Assembly: GCA_963787045.1 (NCBI GenBank)
Contig: CAWBBR010000003.1
Span: 310,001 to 374,000 of the forward strand
Length of the DNA: 64,000 nucleotides
Origin: DATJGR01 sp963787045
GTDB taxonomy: Bacteria; Pseudomonadota; Gammaproteobacteria; Pseudomonadales; Azotimanducaceae
Direction of reading: 5' to 3'
Shown here one piece after another: positions 1 through 12,435 of this stretch (within the stretch, counting starts at the first letter, position 1; each line of letters opens with the position of its first letter). Under the pieces are notes generated by a model. It saw only the letters and a list, made by a program, of their open reading frames with translations, had not been told where the DNA came from and made no database searches. The translations under genes and the position numbers were made by a program.

Positions 1-2
1 GT

Positions 3-749
3 GCACTGATCGGAACCATCGGGGTCTGGTCGTTCTCGCGCGTGACGGTGCAGGGCGAGCTGCGCCATCGCGTGCTCGAACGGCAGGGCGACAGCAACGA
101 AGACGGCCGCAACGGTTTCATCCAGATCCTTCGTGCGGACAACAAATACGCGCGCTATCAGCTGCACCAGTTCACGTCCGGCGTCGCCGCGATGATGCTG
201 GAGCCGGCGCTCGTCTACCTGGTGTCGAAACAGCTGGGCGCCAGCTACGTCGTCAGCATCGGCATCATCATGATCATTCCGTTCGCGATGAATCTGATCA
301 CGCTGCCGTTGTGGGGCCGCTATCTGGATCGGGTGCACGTCGCGGAATTCCGCGCGCGGCAGAACGCGATGTGGGTGCTCGGCGTGTTGATCATGTTCTG
401 GGGTGCTCTCACCGGGTCGTTGGCGTGGATCGCGGCTGGCCGGCTCGTGAACGGTATCGTCAACGGCGGCGGCTCGCTCGCCTGGCAGCTCGGCCACAAC
501 GACTTTGCACCGCGCGATCAGCTCGCCGCGTATATGGGCATTCACGTGACGCTGACCGGCGTGCGCGGCGCGTTCGCGCCATTCCTTGGAATGGCGCTGT
601 ACCTCGGTTGGAGCAGAGGCGCGGTGTTGCCGGAGTTGCCGGGCCTCGGCCCGTATCTGTTCATCGTCTCCGCGCTGTTAGGCGTGATGGCGTGGCGCGG
701 TTTCAATACGTTGCGCCACGAAGTCCGTATGGACATACGGCAAACCTAG
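3..749 (+). CDS. MFS transporter, C-terminal part (5' end outside window)
   Basis: The reading frame is open to the left edge, so the gene begins before the window. The visible ~248 residues hold several hydrophobic helices separated by short charged loops, for example a segment rich in GIIMIIPFAMNLI followed by the loop LWGRYLDRV, which resembles the inter-helix G-x-x-x-D-R signature of major facilitator transporters. This is the second half of a 12-helix carrier; the substrate cannot be told. It ends 11 bases before the YgiQ-like gene on the same strand, so the two may be co-transcribed. Family confidence is moderate because the N-terminal half is missing. Confidence 0.6.
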   Translation, partial: ALIGTIGVWSFSRVTVQGELRHRVLERQGDSNEDGRNGFIQILRADNKYARYQLHQFTSGVAAMMLEPALVYLVSKQLGASYVVSIGIIMIIPFAMNLITLPLWGRYLDRVHVAEFRARQNAMWVLGVLIMFWGALTGSLAWIAAGRLVNGIVNGGGSLAWQLGHNDFAPRDQLAAYMGIHVTLTGVRGAFAPFLGMALYLGWSRGAVLPELPGLGPYLFIVSALLGVMAWRGFNTLRHEVRMDIRQT

Positions 750-760
750 GCAGGCATAGA

Positions 761-2878
761 ATGCCGATCATGCAAGCCGCGAAACCATTGTTCTCGTACC
801 GCAAATTCTGGGCGCATCGCTTCGGCACCGCGCCGTTTCTGCCGATGTACGGCGGACGAAATGGACGCGCTCGGCTGGGATTCGTGCGACGTCGTCATCG
901 TCACCGGCGATGCATACGTCGATCACCCGAGCTTCGGCATGGCGATCGTCGGCCGGCTGCTCGAAGCGCAGGGATTTCGCGTCGGCATGATCGCGCAGCC
1001 CGACTGGCGTCAGCGCGGACGACTTCGCGCGTCTGGGCCGGCCGAATCTGTTCTTCGGCGTCACCGCCGGCAACATGGATTCGATGGTCAACCGCTACAC
1101 CGCCGATCGCCGCATCCGCAGCGACGACGCGTACACGCCCGGCGGCAAAGCCGGCAGCCGGCCCGATCGCAGCGTGATCGTGTACGCGCAGCGCTGCGCG
1201 CGAAGCGTTCAACGACGTGCCGATCGTCATCGGCGGCATCGAAGCGAGCCTGCGGCGCATCGCGCACTTCGATTACTGGTCGGAGAAGGTGCGACGTTCC
1301 GTGTCTGCTCGATGCGAAGGCCGACATGCTGCTGTACGGCAACGCCGAGCGCGCGCTCGTCGAAGTCGCGCACCGCCTCGCCGCGGGCGAACCGATCGGC
1401 GAGATCGACGACGTGCGCGGCACCGCGTTCGTACGCCGACGGCGTGCCGGAAGGACTGGATCGAGGTCGACTCGACACATCTGGATTCGCCCGGCCCCGT
1501 CGAACCGCATCCGGACCCTTACGCCATGTCGCCGTCGTCGGCAACGGCCGTGCGGCCGCGATGAGGTCGTTGGCGTCGATGCGCCGCAAGTCGTGCCGTT
1601 TCGTCCGCGACGTACGCGCAGTGCGAAGCGCGACGTCAGCGTGATCCGACTGCCGGCCTACGAGCGGTGCGCGACGACCCGGTGCTGTACGCGCACGCGT
1701 CGCGCATCCTCCATCTGGAATCGAATCCCGGCAACGCACGCGCCGCTGGTGCAACGGCACGGCGACGCGACGTGTGGCTGAATCCGCCGCCGATTCCGCT
1801 GACGACGAAGGAATTCGATGCGGTGTACGAGCTGCCGTATGCGCGCGCGCCGCATCCGGGGTACGGCGACGCGAAAATTCCCGCGTGGGAAATGATCCGC
1901 TTCTCGGTCGCGATTCAGCGCGGCTGTTTCGGCGGCTGCACGTTCTGTTCGATCACCGAGCACGAAGGTCGCATCATCCAGAGCCGCTCGGAGGCGTCGA
2001 TGTTGCGCGAAATCGAGACGATCCGCGACAACACGTCGCCGGCTTCACCGGCGTGATCTCCGATCTCGGCGGACCGACGGCGAACATGTACCGCCTCGCG
2101 TGCAAGAGCCGCGAGATCGAGTCGGCGTGCCGTCGACCCTCGTGCGTGTTTCCCGGCGTCTGCCCGAATCTCGACACCGAATCACGCGCCGCTGATCGAG
2201 CTGTATCGCAAGGCGCGCGCGCTGCCCGGCATCAAGAAGGTATTGATCGCGTCCGGCGTGCGCTACGACCTCGCGATCGAATCACCGGAGTACGTGAAGG
2301 AACTGGCGCAACACCACACCGGCGGTTACCTGAAGATCGCGCCGGAAGCGATCGGCGAAGGACCGCTGTCGAAGATGATGAAGCCCGGCGTCGGCACCTA
2401 CGACAAATTCAAAGAGCTGTTCGACAAGTTCTCGAACGAGGCCGGTAAGGAGCAGTACCTGATTCCGTACTTCATCGCCGCGCATCCGGGCACCACCGAT
2501 GAAGACATGCTCGAACTCGCGCTGTGGCTGAAGCAGAACGGTTATCGCGCCGATCAGGTGCAGGCGTTTCTGCCCGGCCCGATGGCCACCGCCACCGCGA
2601 TGTGGCATTCCGGCAAGAACCCGCTGCGCAAGGTCACGCGCGATGGCGAAGAGGTAATTGTGGTCAAAGGTCTCAAGCAACGTCGTCTGCACAAGGCATT
2701 TCTGCGCTATCACGACCCCAACAACTGGCCGCAGCTGCGCGAGGCGCTGCATCGGATGGGGCGCGCCGAACTGATCGGCAACGGCAAGAAGCATCTCGTG
2801 CCGCGCTTCCAGCCGAAGGACACCGGCGCCGGCGAAGGCAAGCGCAAACGGCCGTTCCGAACCCAGCACGTACGCTGA
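761..2878 (+). CDS. YgiQ family radical SAM protein, interrupted by many frameshifts
   Basis: Read in pieces over all three frames, this stretch gives one continuous YgiQ-type protein of about 700 residues. It begins MPIMQAAKPLFSYRKFW at the ATG at 761 and passes through GVTAGNMDSMVNRYTADRR and PIVIGGIEASLRRIAHFDYW. The radical SAM iron-sulfur motif C-x3-C-x2-C is read as CFGGCTFC near 1920-1950. The C-terminal third, from about 2243, is intact in one frame and contains KIAPEAIGEG and YFIAAHPGTTDEDM. Frame changes are needed near 850, 1010, 1200, 1300, 1430, 1560-1660, 1750, 2040 and 2185. Because every segment is conserved, sequencing indels are more likely than a pseudogene, but a real pseudogene cannot be excluded. 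The family's substrate is unknown. Confidence 0.75.
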
Positions 2879-2954
2879 CTCCGCGAGGCTCGACAACAGC
2901 GGTTCCGATACACCATCCTCGCCGATACCACCATCCGCGCGACGAGGGCGAACC

Positions 2955-4034
2955 ATGACAAGCTTACCGATCCTTCCCGGCCGGCTCGGCACACCTTCCA
3001 TGCAACTGCGCGACGACCCGCGCGCCGATCCGCGGATGCTCGCGGCGATGGCCGTCGCTCGGTCTCGACGTGGCGGCGACCGCCGCCACCGATCGATGCG
3101 AGCGCGCCGCTCGAACACCTGCGCGAATTCGCCGCCGAAGCAGAGTCCGGATTCGGCGCGGCGTTCGCGGCGCTGATCACGGCGCTGCCGCCGGTCAAAG
3201 GCGTGAGCGCGTCGACCGAAGTCGATCCGCGGCGTGGACGGCAATCCGATCACGTTGTTCATTCACCGACCCGCTGGCGGCCAAAGGTCCGATGCCCGGC
3301 ATGCTGCACCTTCACGGCGGCGGCATGGTCATCGGCGCAGCCGCGGACGCGCAGTACGTGCGATGGCGCGATGAACTCGCGGCGGCCGGCATGGTGGTGG
3401 TCGGTGTGGAGTTCCGCAACGGCGCCGGCAAGCTCGGCTCGCACCCGTTTCCCGCAGGATTGAACGATTGCACCAGCGCGCTGCAGTGGGTGACCGACAA
3501 CAAATCGCGACTCGGGATCTCGAAGCTGATCGTGTCGGGCGAGTCCGGCGGCGGCAACCTGACGATTGCGACGACGCTGAAGGCGAAGCGCGACGGTCGC
3601 ATCGCTCAGATCGACGGTGTGTACGCGCAATGCCCGTACATCTCCGGCGCGTATGCGCCGAAGCCGCGCGAGCTGATGTCGCTGCACGAGAACGACGACT
3701 ACTTCATCGGCTGCGGGCATGATGGCGATGCTGGCGCGGGTGTACGACCCGACCGGCGCAAACGCGACCAACCCGCTCGCGTGGCCGTATGCACGCAACC
3801 GCGGCGGACCTGCGCGGGCTGCCGCCGCACGTCATTTCGGTGAATCAGCTCGACCCGCTGCGCGACGAAGGGCTGGCCTACTACCGCAAGTTGCTCGACG
3901 CCGGCGTCAGCGCGGTGAGCCGAACCGTCAACGGTACGTGCCACGCCGGCGACTGCATCTTCCGCGGCGCAATGCCGGAGGTGTACGCGGCGACGATTCG
4001 CGACATCAAGGGCTTTGCCGACGCGTTGAGTTGA
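2955..4034 (+). CDS. Alpha/beta hydrolase, HSL-type esterase/lipase, frameshifted
   Basis: Piecing the frames together gives a hormone-sensitive-lipase-like esterase. It has the oxyanion-hole motif HGGG (LHLHGGGMVIG near 3305), a nucleophile elbow GESGGG near 3540, the DPLRDEG motif carrying the expected catalytic Asp near 3855, and a His in TCHAGD near 3940. The start at 2955 (MTSLPILPGRLGTP) is the best ATG. Frame changes are needed near 3060, 3215-3290, 3715 and 3785. The expected reaction is hydrolysis of short-chain carboxylic esters in the cytoplasm; the natural substrate is unknown. Motifs from all segments survive, so the shifts look like sequence errors. Confidence 0.7.
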
Positions 4035-4106
4035 GTTGGGCGACACAACGAATCTGTCGATCGTCGCGTAAGATAGCCGCGAACGATCGAACGGACAGTT
4101 ATCGAA

Positions 4107-4505
4107 TTGCGCGTACAACGACTCATTCCGACCGCGTTGTTTCTGGTGTTCGTCGGCGCGACGGCGCACGCGGCCGTCGTCTGGCATCTGCTCGCATCGA
4201 CCTCGGTGGCGGTGACGCCGGCGGACGCAAAGGCGCCACAGCACGACGAGATCCGTCTGCCGTCGGCGCGCGGACCGTTCGTGAGCCTGCGACTCCAGGT
4301 GGACGGCGGGACCGTTGCGCTCGATCGCTACGTCGTCACGTTCGCGCACGGTTCGACGCGAGCGGTCGACCTCAAAGGTAAAGCGCTGGAATCCGGCGGC
4401 GTTACACCCGAACTGCATTTGACCGGCAACGATCATGTAATCCGCAGGATCGACTTCTGGTACCGCGCACCGAAGTTCGCGACGGTACATCTGTACGCTC
4501 GCTGA
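4107..4505 (+). CDS. Small exported protein of unknown function
   Basis: A 132-residue protein starting at TTG. Residues 1-23 look like a signal peptide (RLIPTALFLVFVGATAHA followed by A), so the mature ~110 residues should lie in the periplasm. The mature part is beta-rich in appearance (VSLRLQVDGGTVALDRYVV, HLTGNDHVIRRIDFWY). No lipobox cysteine is present. I do not recognise the family. It sits 72 bases after the esterase and runs convergently into uvrA, whose stop lies 12 bases beyond. The start is uncertain because no clear ribosome site was seen. Confidence 0.55.
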   Translation: MRVQRLIPTALFLVFVGATAHAAVVWHLLASTSVAVTPADAKAPQHDEIRLPSARGPFVSLRLQVDGGTVALDRYVVTFAHGSTRAVDLKGKALESGGVTPELHLTGNDHVIRRIDFWYRAPKFATVHLYAR

Positions 4506-4516
4506 GCGTCACGCCG

Positions 4517-7339
<2,823 letters not shown>

Positions 7340-7342
7340 TGA

Positions 7343-7349
7343 CCCTTCC
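7343..7349 (-). promoter_or_regulatory. Ribosome binding site of uvrA
   Basis: On the minus strand GGAAGGG lies a few bases upstream of the GTG at 7339. This decides the GTG start over the upstream in-frame codon at 7408. Confidence 0.6.
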
Positions 7350-7499
7350 GCGCAGCGAAAACGAGAAAAAATACGCGGTACGTTCCCGCGCCGCAAGGCG
7401 CCTATCACTCACTGCTGACAGGGGCGAGCGCCGTGTGTTTTCGAGGGGACGATGCGATATGCTGCCGCGTCTCACGACCATCGGCACACGAGAACTGAC

Positions 7500-8009
7500 A
7501 TGGCGCGCGGCATCAACAAAGTCATCCTGATCGGCAATCTGGGGCGCGACCCGGAGACTCGGTATACACAAGGCGGTTCGGCGGTGACGAACCTGCGCCT
7601 TGCAACGGCCGAGTCGTGGAAGGACAAACAGACCGGCGAGCAACAGGAACGCACCGAGTGGCATTCGGTCGTCTGCTTCGCGCGTCTCGGCGAAATCGCC
7701 GGCGAATACCTGCGCAAAGGCAGCAAGGTCTATATCGAAGGCCGGCTGCAGACGCGCAAATGGCAGGACAAAGACGGCAACGACCGCTACTCGACCGAAA
7801 TCGTCGCCAACGAGATGCAGATGCTCGACAGTCGCGGCGGCGGTGAGCCGGGCGATGCACCGCCGATGCGGCAGGCCGGCAATGCCCCGCGCAACCAGGC
7901 TGCCCGCGGCGACAAGCGAGCGGCGGAACCGCAATCGCAAGGCGCCGATCGATACGACTCGAGCACCAGCGACTTCGGCGACGACATCGACGACGACATT
8001 CCGTTCTGA
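7500..8009 (+). CDS. ssb: Single-stranded DNA-binding protein
   Basis: SSB coats single-stranded DNA during replication, recombination and repair. The 169-residue protein has the OB-fold N terminus MARGINKVILIGNLGRDPE and the WHSVVCFARLGEIAGEYLRKG segment. A Gly/Ala/Gln-rich linker follows, and the acidic C-terminal tip DDIDDDIPF is the docking peptide for partner proteins. The ATG at 7500 matches the family start; an in-frame ATG further upstream at 7452 is rejected. It is divergent from uvrA over about 160 bases. I searched that interval by eye for a LexA-type CTGT-N8-ACAG box and did not find a convincing one. Confidence 0.97.
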   Translation: MARGINKVILIGNLGRDPETRYTQGGSAVTNLRLATAESWKDKQTGEQQERTEWHSVVCFARLGEIAGEYLRKGSKVYIEGRLQTRKWQDKDGNDRYSTEIVANEMQMLDSRGGGEPGDAPPMRQAGNAPRNQAARGDKRAAEPQSQGADRYDSSTSDFGDDIDDDIPF

Positions 8010-8013
8010 CCGC

Positions 8014-8032
8014 AGCGCGGCATTGCCGCGCT
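8014..8032. terminator. Hairpin between convergent ssb and uppP
   Basis: A perfect 8-bp inverted repeat (AGCGCGGC, loop ATT, GCCGCGCT) sits in the 22-base gap between the stops of ssb and uppP. It has no clear T tract on either side, so it is only a weak candidate for a bidirectional terminator. Confidence 0.4.
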
Positions 8033-8841
8033 CAACCTCGATACAGACCGACGATCAGCAGACCCGCGCCGAGCGTGAGCAGGTACGCGACGTAAGGCGA
8101 CATCCCGGTGCGCTCGATCCACTTCAGGAAGTAGTGAATCGACAGGTACGACGTCGCGGCCGATAGCCCGAATCCGATGACGACCTCGTTCCAGGCCACC
8201 GCGGCGTGTATCTGGATCGCGCCGATCGTGCCGAGCACCGTCGTGCCGAATATGGTCGGAATCGCCAGCAGGAAAGCGAAGCGCGATGCCGCCTCGCGCG
8301 ACATGCCCAGCAACAGTCCCGCGGTGATCGTGATTCCGGAGCGCGACGTTCCCGGAACGATTGCGAGCATCTGCAGGCAGCCGATCAACAGCGCATCGCG
8401 CCACGACACCTCGAACTCGGTAGTGCCGGAGCGCGGAATGCGCGTATCGGCCACCCACAGCAGCAGCCCGAAGCCGACCGTTGTCGCGGCAATCAGGAAC
8501 AGCGAGCGCGGATTCGGCTCCACCCAGTCGCGCAGCAGAATCCCGAGCGCGACGATCGGCAGCGTTGCCGTCAGCACCTGGGCCATCAGTCGCACGTAAA
8601 CGTCCGCCTGGCCTTCGCGGAACCAGTTCCACAATCCGCCACCGAAGTGCGCCAGATCGTGACGGAAGTAGACCAGCACGGCGGCAAGCGATCCGGCGTG
8701 CATCGCGACGTCGAGCACCAACCCCTGCGGCGGCCAGCCGAACAGCATGGACGGGAGTACCAGGTGGGCTGACGTGGAGATCGGCAGAAATTCGGTCAGC
8801 CCCTGCATGATCGCCAGCGAGATGACCTGAAATAGATCCAA
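8032..8841 (-). CDS. uppP: Undecaprenyl-diphosphate phosphatase
   Basis: UppP (BacA) removes a phosphate from undecaprenyl pyrophosphate at the inner membrane, recycling the lipid carrier for peptidoglycan and other wall polymers. The sequence has the two family motifs: QGLTEFLPISTSAH near the N terminus (commonly LPISSTGH) and PGTSRSGITI in the middle, plus about eight hydrophobic helices. The TTG at 8841 gives LDLFQVISLAIMQG as the N terminus and 269 residues, the usual size; an in-frame ATG at 8970 would add an unlikely basic leader overlapping the divergent gene. It is convergent with ssb. Confidence 0.92.
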   Translation of the reverse strand: MDLFQVISLAIMQGLTEFLPISTSAHLVLPSMLFGWPPQGLVLDVAMHAGSLAAVLVYFRHDLAHFGGGLWNWFREGQADVYVRLMAQVLTATLPIVALGILLRDWVEPNPRSLFLIAATTVGFGLLLWVADTRIPRSGTTEFEVSWRDALLIGCLQMLAIVPGTSRSGITITAGLLLGMSREAASRFAFLLAIPTIFGTTVLGTIGAIQIHAAVAWNEVVIGFGLSAATSYLSIHYFLKWIERTGMSPYVAYLLTLGAGLLIVGLYRG

Positions 8842-8954
8842 AAGAGCGATGCCACGGACGCGATGGTGGCCGCAGTCTAGCGACCTGCGCCCGGGTTCGA
8901 CAGGCGGAACCGGGGATGATGTCGGTGCTACGGCTGCGTGATATGGTTGATCCC

Positions 8955-9569
8955 ATGCAAGCAGAAGCATCCGTTCGCAAAGTAATTCCGCTGTTTCCGC
9001 TGGGCACGGTGCTGTTCAGCGGCGGGCGGCTGCCGCTGCGGATCTTCGAACCGCGCTACACGTCGATGGTCAGCCGCTGTCTGCGCGAGAAGTCCGGATT
9101 CGGCGTGGTGTTGATCCGCGAAGGGTCCGATGCGCGGCTCGGCAAGAATCCGAGCCAGCCCGAGATCTTCAGCGTCGGCACCTACGGCACCATCGTCGAC
9201 TTCAATACGCTGAACAACGGCATGCTCGGCATCATCACCAGCGGCGGCCCGAAGTTCCGCATCCTCGAAACGACGGAAACCAGCGACCATCTGTTGATGG
9301 GTACGGTCGAATTCCTACCGGAAGAGCGCGCGCAGGCCACTGGCGAAGAACACGCCTCGCTGATCGAAATGTTGCGCGAACTGATGAAGCACCCGATGGC
9401 GCAGAAGCTCGCGCTCGACGTCGACTATCGCGACGCGCGCTCGGTGTCGTGGCGCCTTTCGGAACTGTTGCCGCTGGAACCCGAGATCAAGCAAGGGCTG
9501 CTGCAGATGAGTCTGCCGCGCGAGCGGCTCGCGGAACTGACCCGCATCGTCAACAACCTGCGTAATTGA
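8955..9569 (+). CDS. LON peptidase N-terminal (substrate-binding) domain protein
   Basis: About 204 residues made of a stand-alone Lon N-terminal domain: VIPLFPLGTVLFSGGRLPLRIFEPRY at the start is the family hallmark, followed by GFGVVLIREG and VGTYGTIVDF. No ATPase or protease domain is present, as in other short LonN proteins. The function is unclear; substrate or protein binding in the cytoplasm is presumed. The ATG at 8955 places the conserved PLFPL motif about 12 residues from the start; in-frame ATGs at 8916 and 8943 are possible. It diverges from uppP and ends 2 bases before proA. Confidence 0.85.
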   Translation: MQAEASVRKVIPLFPLGTVLFSGGRLPLRIFEPRYTSMVSRCLREKSGFGVVLIREGSDARLGKNPSQPEIFSVGTYGTIVDFNTLNNGMLGIITSGGPKFRILETTETSDHLLMGTVEFLPEERAQATGEEHASLIEMLRELMKHPMAQKLALDVDYRDARSVSWRLSELLPLEPEIKQGLLQMSLPRERLAELTRIVNNLRN

Positions 9570-9571
9570 CC

Positions 9572-10871
9572 ATGGTCCGCTCGACCCACGCGCCTGCCAC
9601 CGCGACGGTGATCGACATCGACGCGTACATGCTCGATCTAGGTCGCAATGCGCGTGCCGCAGCGCGCACCATTGCCGGCGGCCGGCACCGGCGCGAAATC
9701 GAGAGCGTTGCAGGCGATCGCCGCCGCATTGAACGACGCGCGGCCCGCGCTCGCGGAAGCGAATCAACTGGACCTCGCCGGCGCGAAGGCGGCGAAGATC
9801 GAGCAACCGCTGATCGACCGTCTGGTGCTCGACGAGCGCGGCGTCGACCGAATGATCGAAGGCATCCGCGAAGTGGATGCGCTGCCCGACCCGATCGGCG
9901 CGATCACCGGTCTCGAATTCCAGCCAAGCGGCATCCAGGTGGGCCGGATGCGCGTCCCGCTCGGCGTCATCGGCATGATCTACGAATCGCGGCCGAACGT
10001 AACGGCCGATGCCGCGGCTTTGTGTCTGAAATCCGGCAACGCCTGCATTCTGCGCGGCGGATCCGAAGCGTTTCATACCAACACCGCGATCGCGGCGGCG
10101 ATCGCGAAAGGCCTGGTCGAAGCGCAACTGCCGGTGACGGCAGTGCAACTCGTCGCAACGACCGATCGCGCGGCGGTCGGCGCGCTGCTGAAGTTGAAGC
10201 AATACGTCGACGTGCTGGTGCCGCGCGGTGGTAAAAGTCTGATCGAGCGCGTCAGCGCCGAGTCGACGATCCCGGTGATCAAACACCTCGACGGCATCTG
10301 CCACGTTTACATCGACGACGGCGCCGATCCCGACATGGCGGTGCAGATCGCGTTCAATTCGAAAACCGAAAAGTACGCGGTGTGCAACGCGATGGAGACG
10401 CTACTCGTCGCGCAATCGATCGCGCCGCGCGTGCTGCCGTCGTTGAGGCACCAGTTCGAGCGCGCCGGCGTCGAACTGCGTGGCTGTGCGAAAACGCGCG
10501 TGCTGTTGCCCGGCATTGCAGCAGCAACCGAAGCCGACTGGCACGCGGAATATCTCGCTCCGATTCTGTCGATTCGAATCGTCGCGGGTCTCGATGAAGC
10601 GATCGACCACATCGCCACGTATGGTTCGCAACACACCGACGTAATCGTCTCTAACGACTATGCAAGGGCGCGACGGTTTCTGACGGAAGTGGACTCCGCG
10701 TCGGTGATGGTGAACGTTTCCACCCAGTTCGCGGACGGATTCGAATTCGGCCTCGGCGCCGAGATCGGCATCTCCACCGACAAACTGCACGCGCGCGGCC
10801 CGGTCGGGCTCGAAGGTCTGACGACGCAGAAGTTCGTCGTCTTCGGCAACGGCGAGATCCGGCATCGTTGA
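9572..10871 (+). CDS. proA: Glutamate-5-semialdehyde dehydrogenase, one frameshift
   Basis: ProA reduces gamma-glutamyl phosphate to glutamate semialdehyde with NADPH, the second step of proline synthesis. From the ATG at 9572 the protein begins MVRSTHAPATATVID and continues to LDLGRNARAAARTIAG. It then changes frame near 9680 into TGAKSRALQAIAAALNDAR and stays in frame to the end. Family signatures are VPLGVIGMIYESRPNV, CILRGGSEA, VPRGGKSLI and the active-site Cys in KYAVCNAMETLL. The single shift removes only the first ~35 residues from the main frame and is probably a sequencing indel. The 3' end overlaps nadD (TTGA). Confidence 0.93.
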
Positions 10872-11512
10872 TCGGCTTTCTCGGCGGTACGTTCGACCCC
10901 ATCCACAACGGTCACCTGCACGCGGCCACGTCCGCTGCCGTGGCGCTCAATCTGGAGTTCGTGAACCTCGTGCTTGCCGCGCGGCCGAAACACCGCGCGG
11001 AACCGTTTGCACCGATCGAACACCGCTGGGCGATGCTCGAACTCGCGGTGGAAGGACGTGACCGATTGCGCGCCGACGATTGCGAGATCAGGCGCGGCAC
11101 GACGAGCTATACGGTGGAGACGCTCGAAGAAGTGCGTGCACGATACGGCGCGCAAATGCCGCTCGTCTGGCTGCTCGGCTGGGACGCGTATTCCGCGCTC
11201 CCAACGTGGCATCGTTGGCGCGAACTCGCGACGCTCGCACACCTCTGCGTCATGCAGCGACCTGGACACGACGAGACGCTGGATGCCGAGATGCGCGAGT
11301 TCACCGAGTCTCACCGAACGGATGACATCGCGCTGCTGCGGCGCCGGCCCGCCGGTCGCGTCGCGTTCATCGATGCACCGATGTTGAGCGTTTCGTCGAC
11401 CGATATCCGAATGCGCCTACAGCGCGGCGAGAACGTCGGGCAATTGCTCCCGTCCGCGGTCTCGACCTATATTAAGGAGCACCAACTGTACCGAGGACCC
11501 TCCTGCCAATGA
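10868..11512 (+). CDS. nadD: Nicotinate-nucleotide adenylyltransferase
   Basis: NadD joins nicotinate mononucleotide and ATP to form deamido-NAD in NAD synthesis. The 214-residue sequence starts IGFLGGTFDPIHNGH, giving the nucleotidyltransferase GTFDPxHxGH motif. It has the SSTDIRMRL signature (SSTxIR) near the C terminus and WLLGWDAYSALPTW between them. The start is a TTG that overlaps the proA stop as TTGA, indicating translational coupling. It stands before rsfS and rlmH, the usual gammaproteobacterial grouping. Confidence 0.95.
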   Translation: MIGFLGGTFDPIHNGHLHAATSAAVALNLEFVNLVLAARPKHRAEPFAPIEHRWAMLELAVEGRDRLRADDCEIRRGTTSYTVETLEEVRARYGAQMPLVWLLGWDAYSALPTWHRWRELATLAHLCVMQRPGHDETLDAEMREFTESHRTDDIALLRRRPAGRVAFIDAPMLSVSSTDIRMRLQRGENVGQLLPSAVSTYIKEHQLYRGPSCQ

Positions 11513-11555
11513 CATCAGTCGCCTGATGAAAGCAGTACGCAGTGCTCCCGAGCAC

Positions 11556-11900
11556 ATGGCACCGAACAAATTGCGCGATCACGTCGTACGCGCGCTGGAA
11601 GACCTCAAAGGAAAAGAAATCGTCGCGCTCGATGTTTCGCGCGCCACCAGCGTGACCGACTACATGGTCATCGCAAGCGGTACCTCCAACACACACGTCA
11701 AAGCCCTCGTCGACAACCTGCTCGAGTCGTCCAACGCAAGCGGTATTCCGTCGATCGGCGTCGAAGGACGCGAAACGATGGAATGGGTGCTGGTGGACCT
11801 CGGCGACGTCGTCGTGCACGTGATGAAACAGGAGACCCGCGACTTTTACGACCTGGAACGACTCTGGTCGGAAGTGCCGCGCGCCGAGTCGACGGCGTGA
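11556..11900 (+). CDS. rsfS: Ribosomal silencing factor RsfS
   Basis: RsfS binds ribosomal protein L14 on the 50S subunit and blocks subunit joining when nutrients are short. The protein has the family core VVRALEDLKGKEIVALDV, the TDYMVIASGTSNTHVKAL segment and VEGRETMEWVLVDLGDVVVHVM, and ends in ERLWSEVP. The ATG at 11556 gives 114 residues, close to the usual 105-120. An in-frame ATG at 11526 would add ten residues, and neither start has a strong ribosome site. It lies between nadD and rlmH, all co-directional. Confidence 0.95.
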   Translation: MAPNKLRDHVVRALEDLKGKEIVALDVSRATSVTDYMVIASGTSNTHVKALVDNLLESSNASGIPSIGVEGRETMEWVLVDLGDVVVHVMKQETRDFYDLERLWSEVPRAESTA

Positions 11901-11923
11901 CCGCCACTTAGCGCGGTCGTTCG

Positions 11924-12388
11924 GTGAAGATCCGATTGTTGTGCGTGGGTACCCGTGTGCCTGAATGGGTCGCAGAAGGCTATTCGACGTTTGCCCGCCG
12001 CTTACCGAAAGACAATGCACTGGTGTTGGAGGAGGTTCCCGCGGCGCGGCGCCAGGGGGATGTACAGCGCTGCATAGACGACGAGGGCGAACGCCTGCTC
12101 AGCAAGGTGGGCCGGGACGATTGTGTGATCGCGTTGGATGAACGCGGCAGCGCCTGGAGTAGTGTCGTGCTCTCGCAGAAGCTGGCGGCGTGGCGGCGCG
12201 ATGGACGCGACGTCGTATTGCTGGTGGGTGGCGCAGACGGCTTGTCGGACAAGTGTATGGCACGTGCGGCTGGGTCATGGTCGCTGTCTGCAGCTACACT
12301 GCCGCATGCACTGGTGCGCGTCGTGGTTGCAGAGCAGATCTATCGAGCCTGGACGCTGCTGACGGGCCACCCTTATCACCGGGAATAA
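11924..12388 (+). CDS. rlmH: 23S rRNA (pseudouridine-1915-N3) methyltransferase
   Basis: RlmH methylates pseudouridine 1915 in helix 69 of 23S rRNA. It is a SPOUT-fold enzyme of 154 residues starting at GTG (KIRLLCVGTRVPEWVAEGY). It has the family signatures IALDERGSAWSS and the SAM-binding knot segments LLVGGADGLS and LSAATLPHALVRVVVAEQIYRAW, ending in GHPYHRE. The length and C terminus match the family exactly. It follows rsfS by 23 bases and precedes mrdA. Confidence 0.96.
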   Translation: MKIRLLCVGTRVPEWVAEGYSTFARRLPKDNALVLEEVPAARRQGDVQRCIDDEGERLLSKVGRDDCVIALDERGSAWSSVVLSQKLAAWRRDGRDVVLLVGGADGLSDKCMARAAGSWSLSAATLPHALVRVVVAEQIYRAWTLLTGHPYHRE

Positions 12389-12435
12389 AAAGGCACCGGG
12401 AATGAACGCCGGCGCTCTTTGAGTCACGATAGAAG

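Noticed and set aside
7340..7499. Possible LexA box between uvrA and ssb.
   Set aside because: SOS control is expected from other gammaproteobacteria, but no CTGT-N8-ACAG match could be found by eye; CTGCTGACAG is not a valid box.
11538..11556. Small palindrome GTGCTCCCGAGCAC before rsfS.
   Set aside because: A 6-bp stem with a 2-base loop and no T tract lies inside the possible 5' extension of rsfS; not enough to call a regulatory element.
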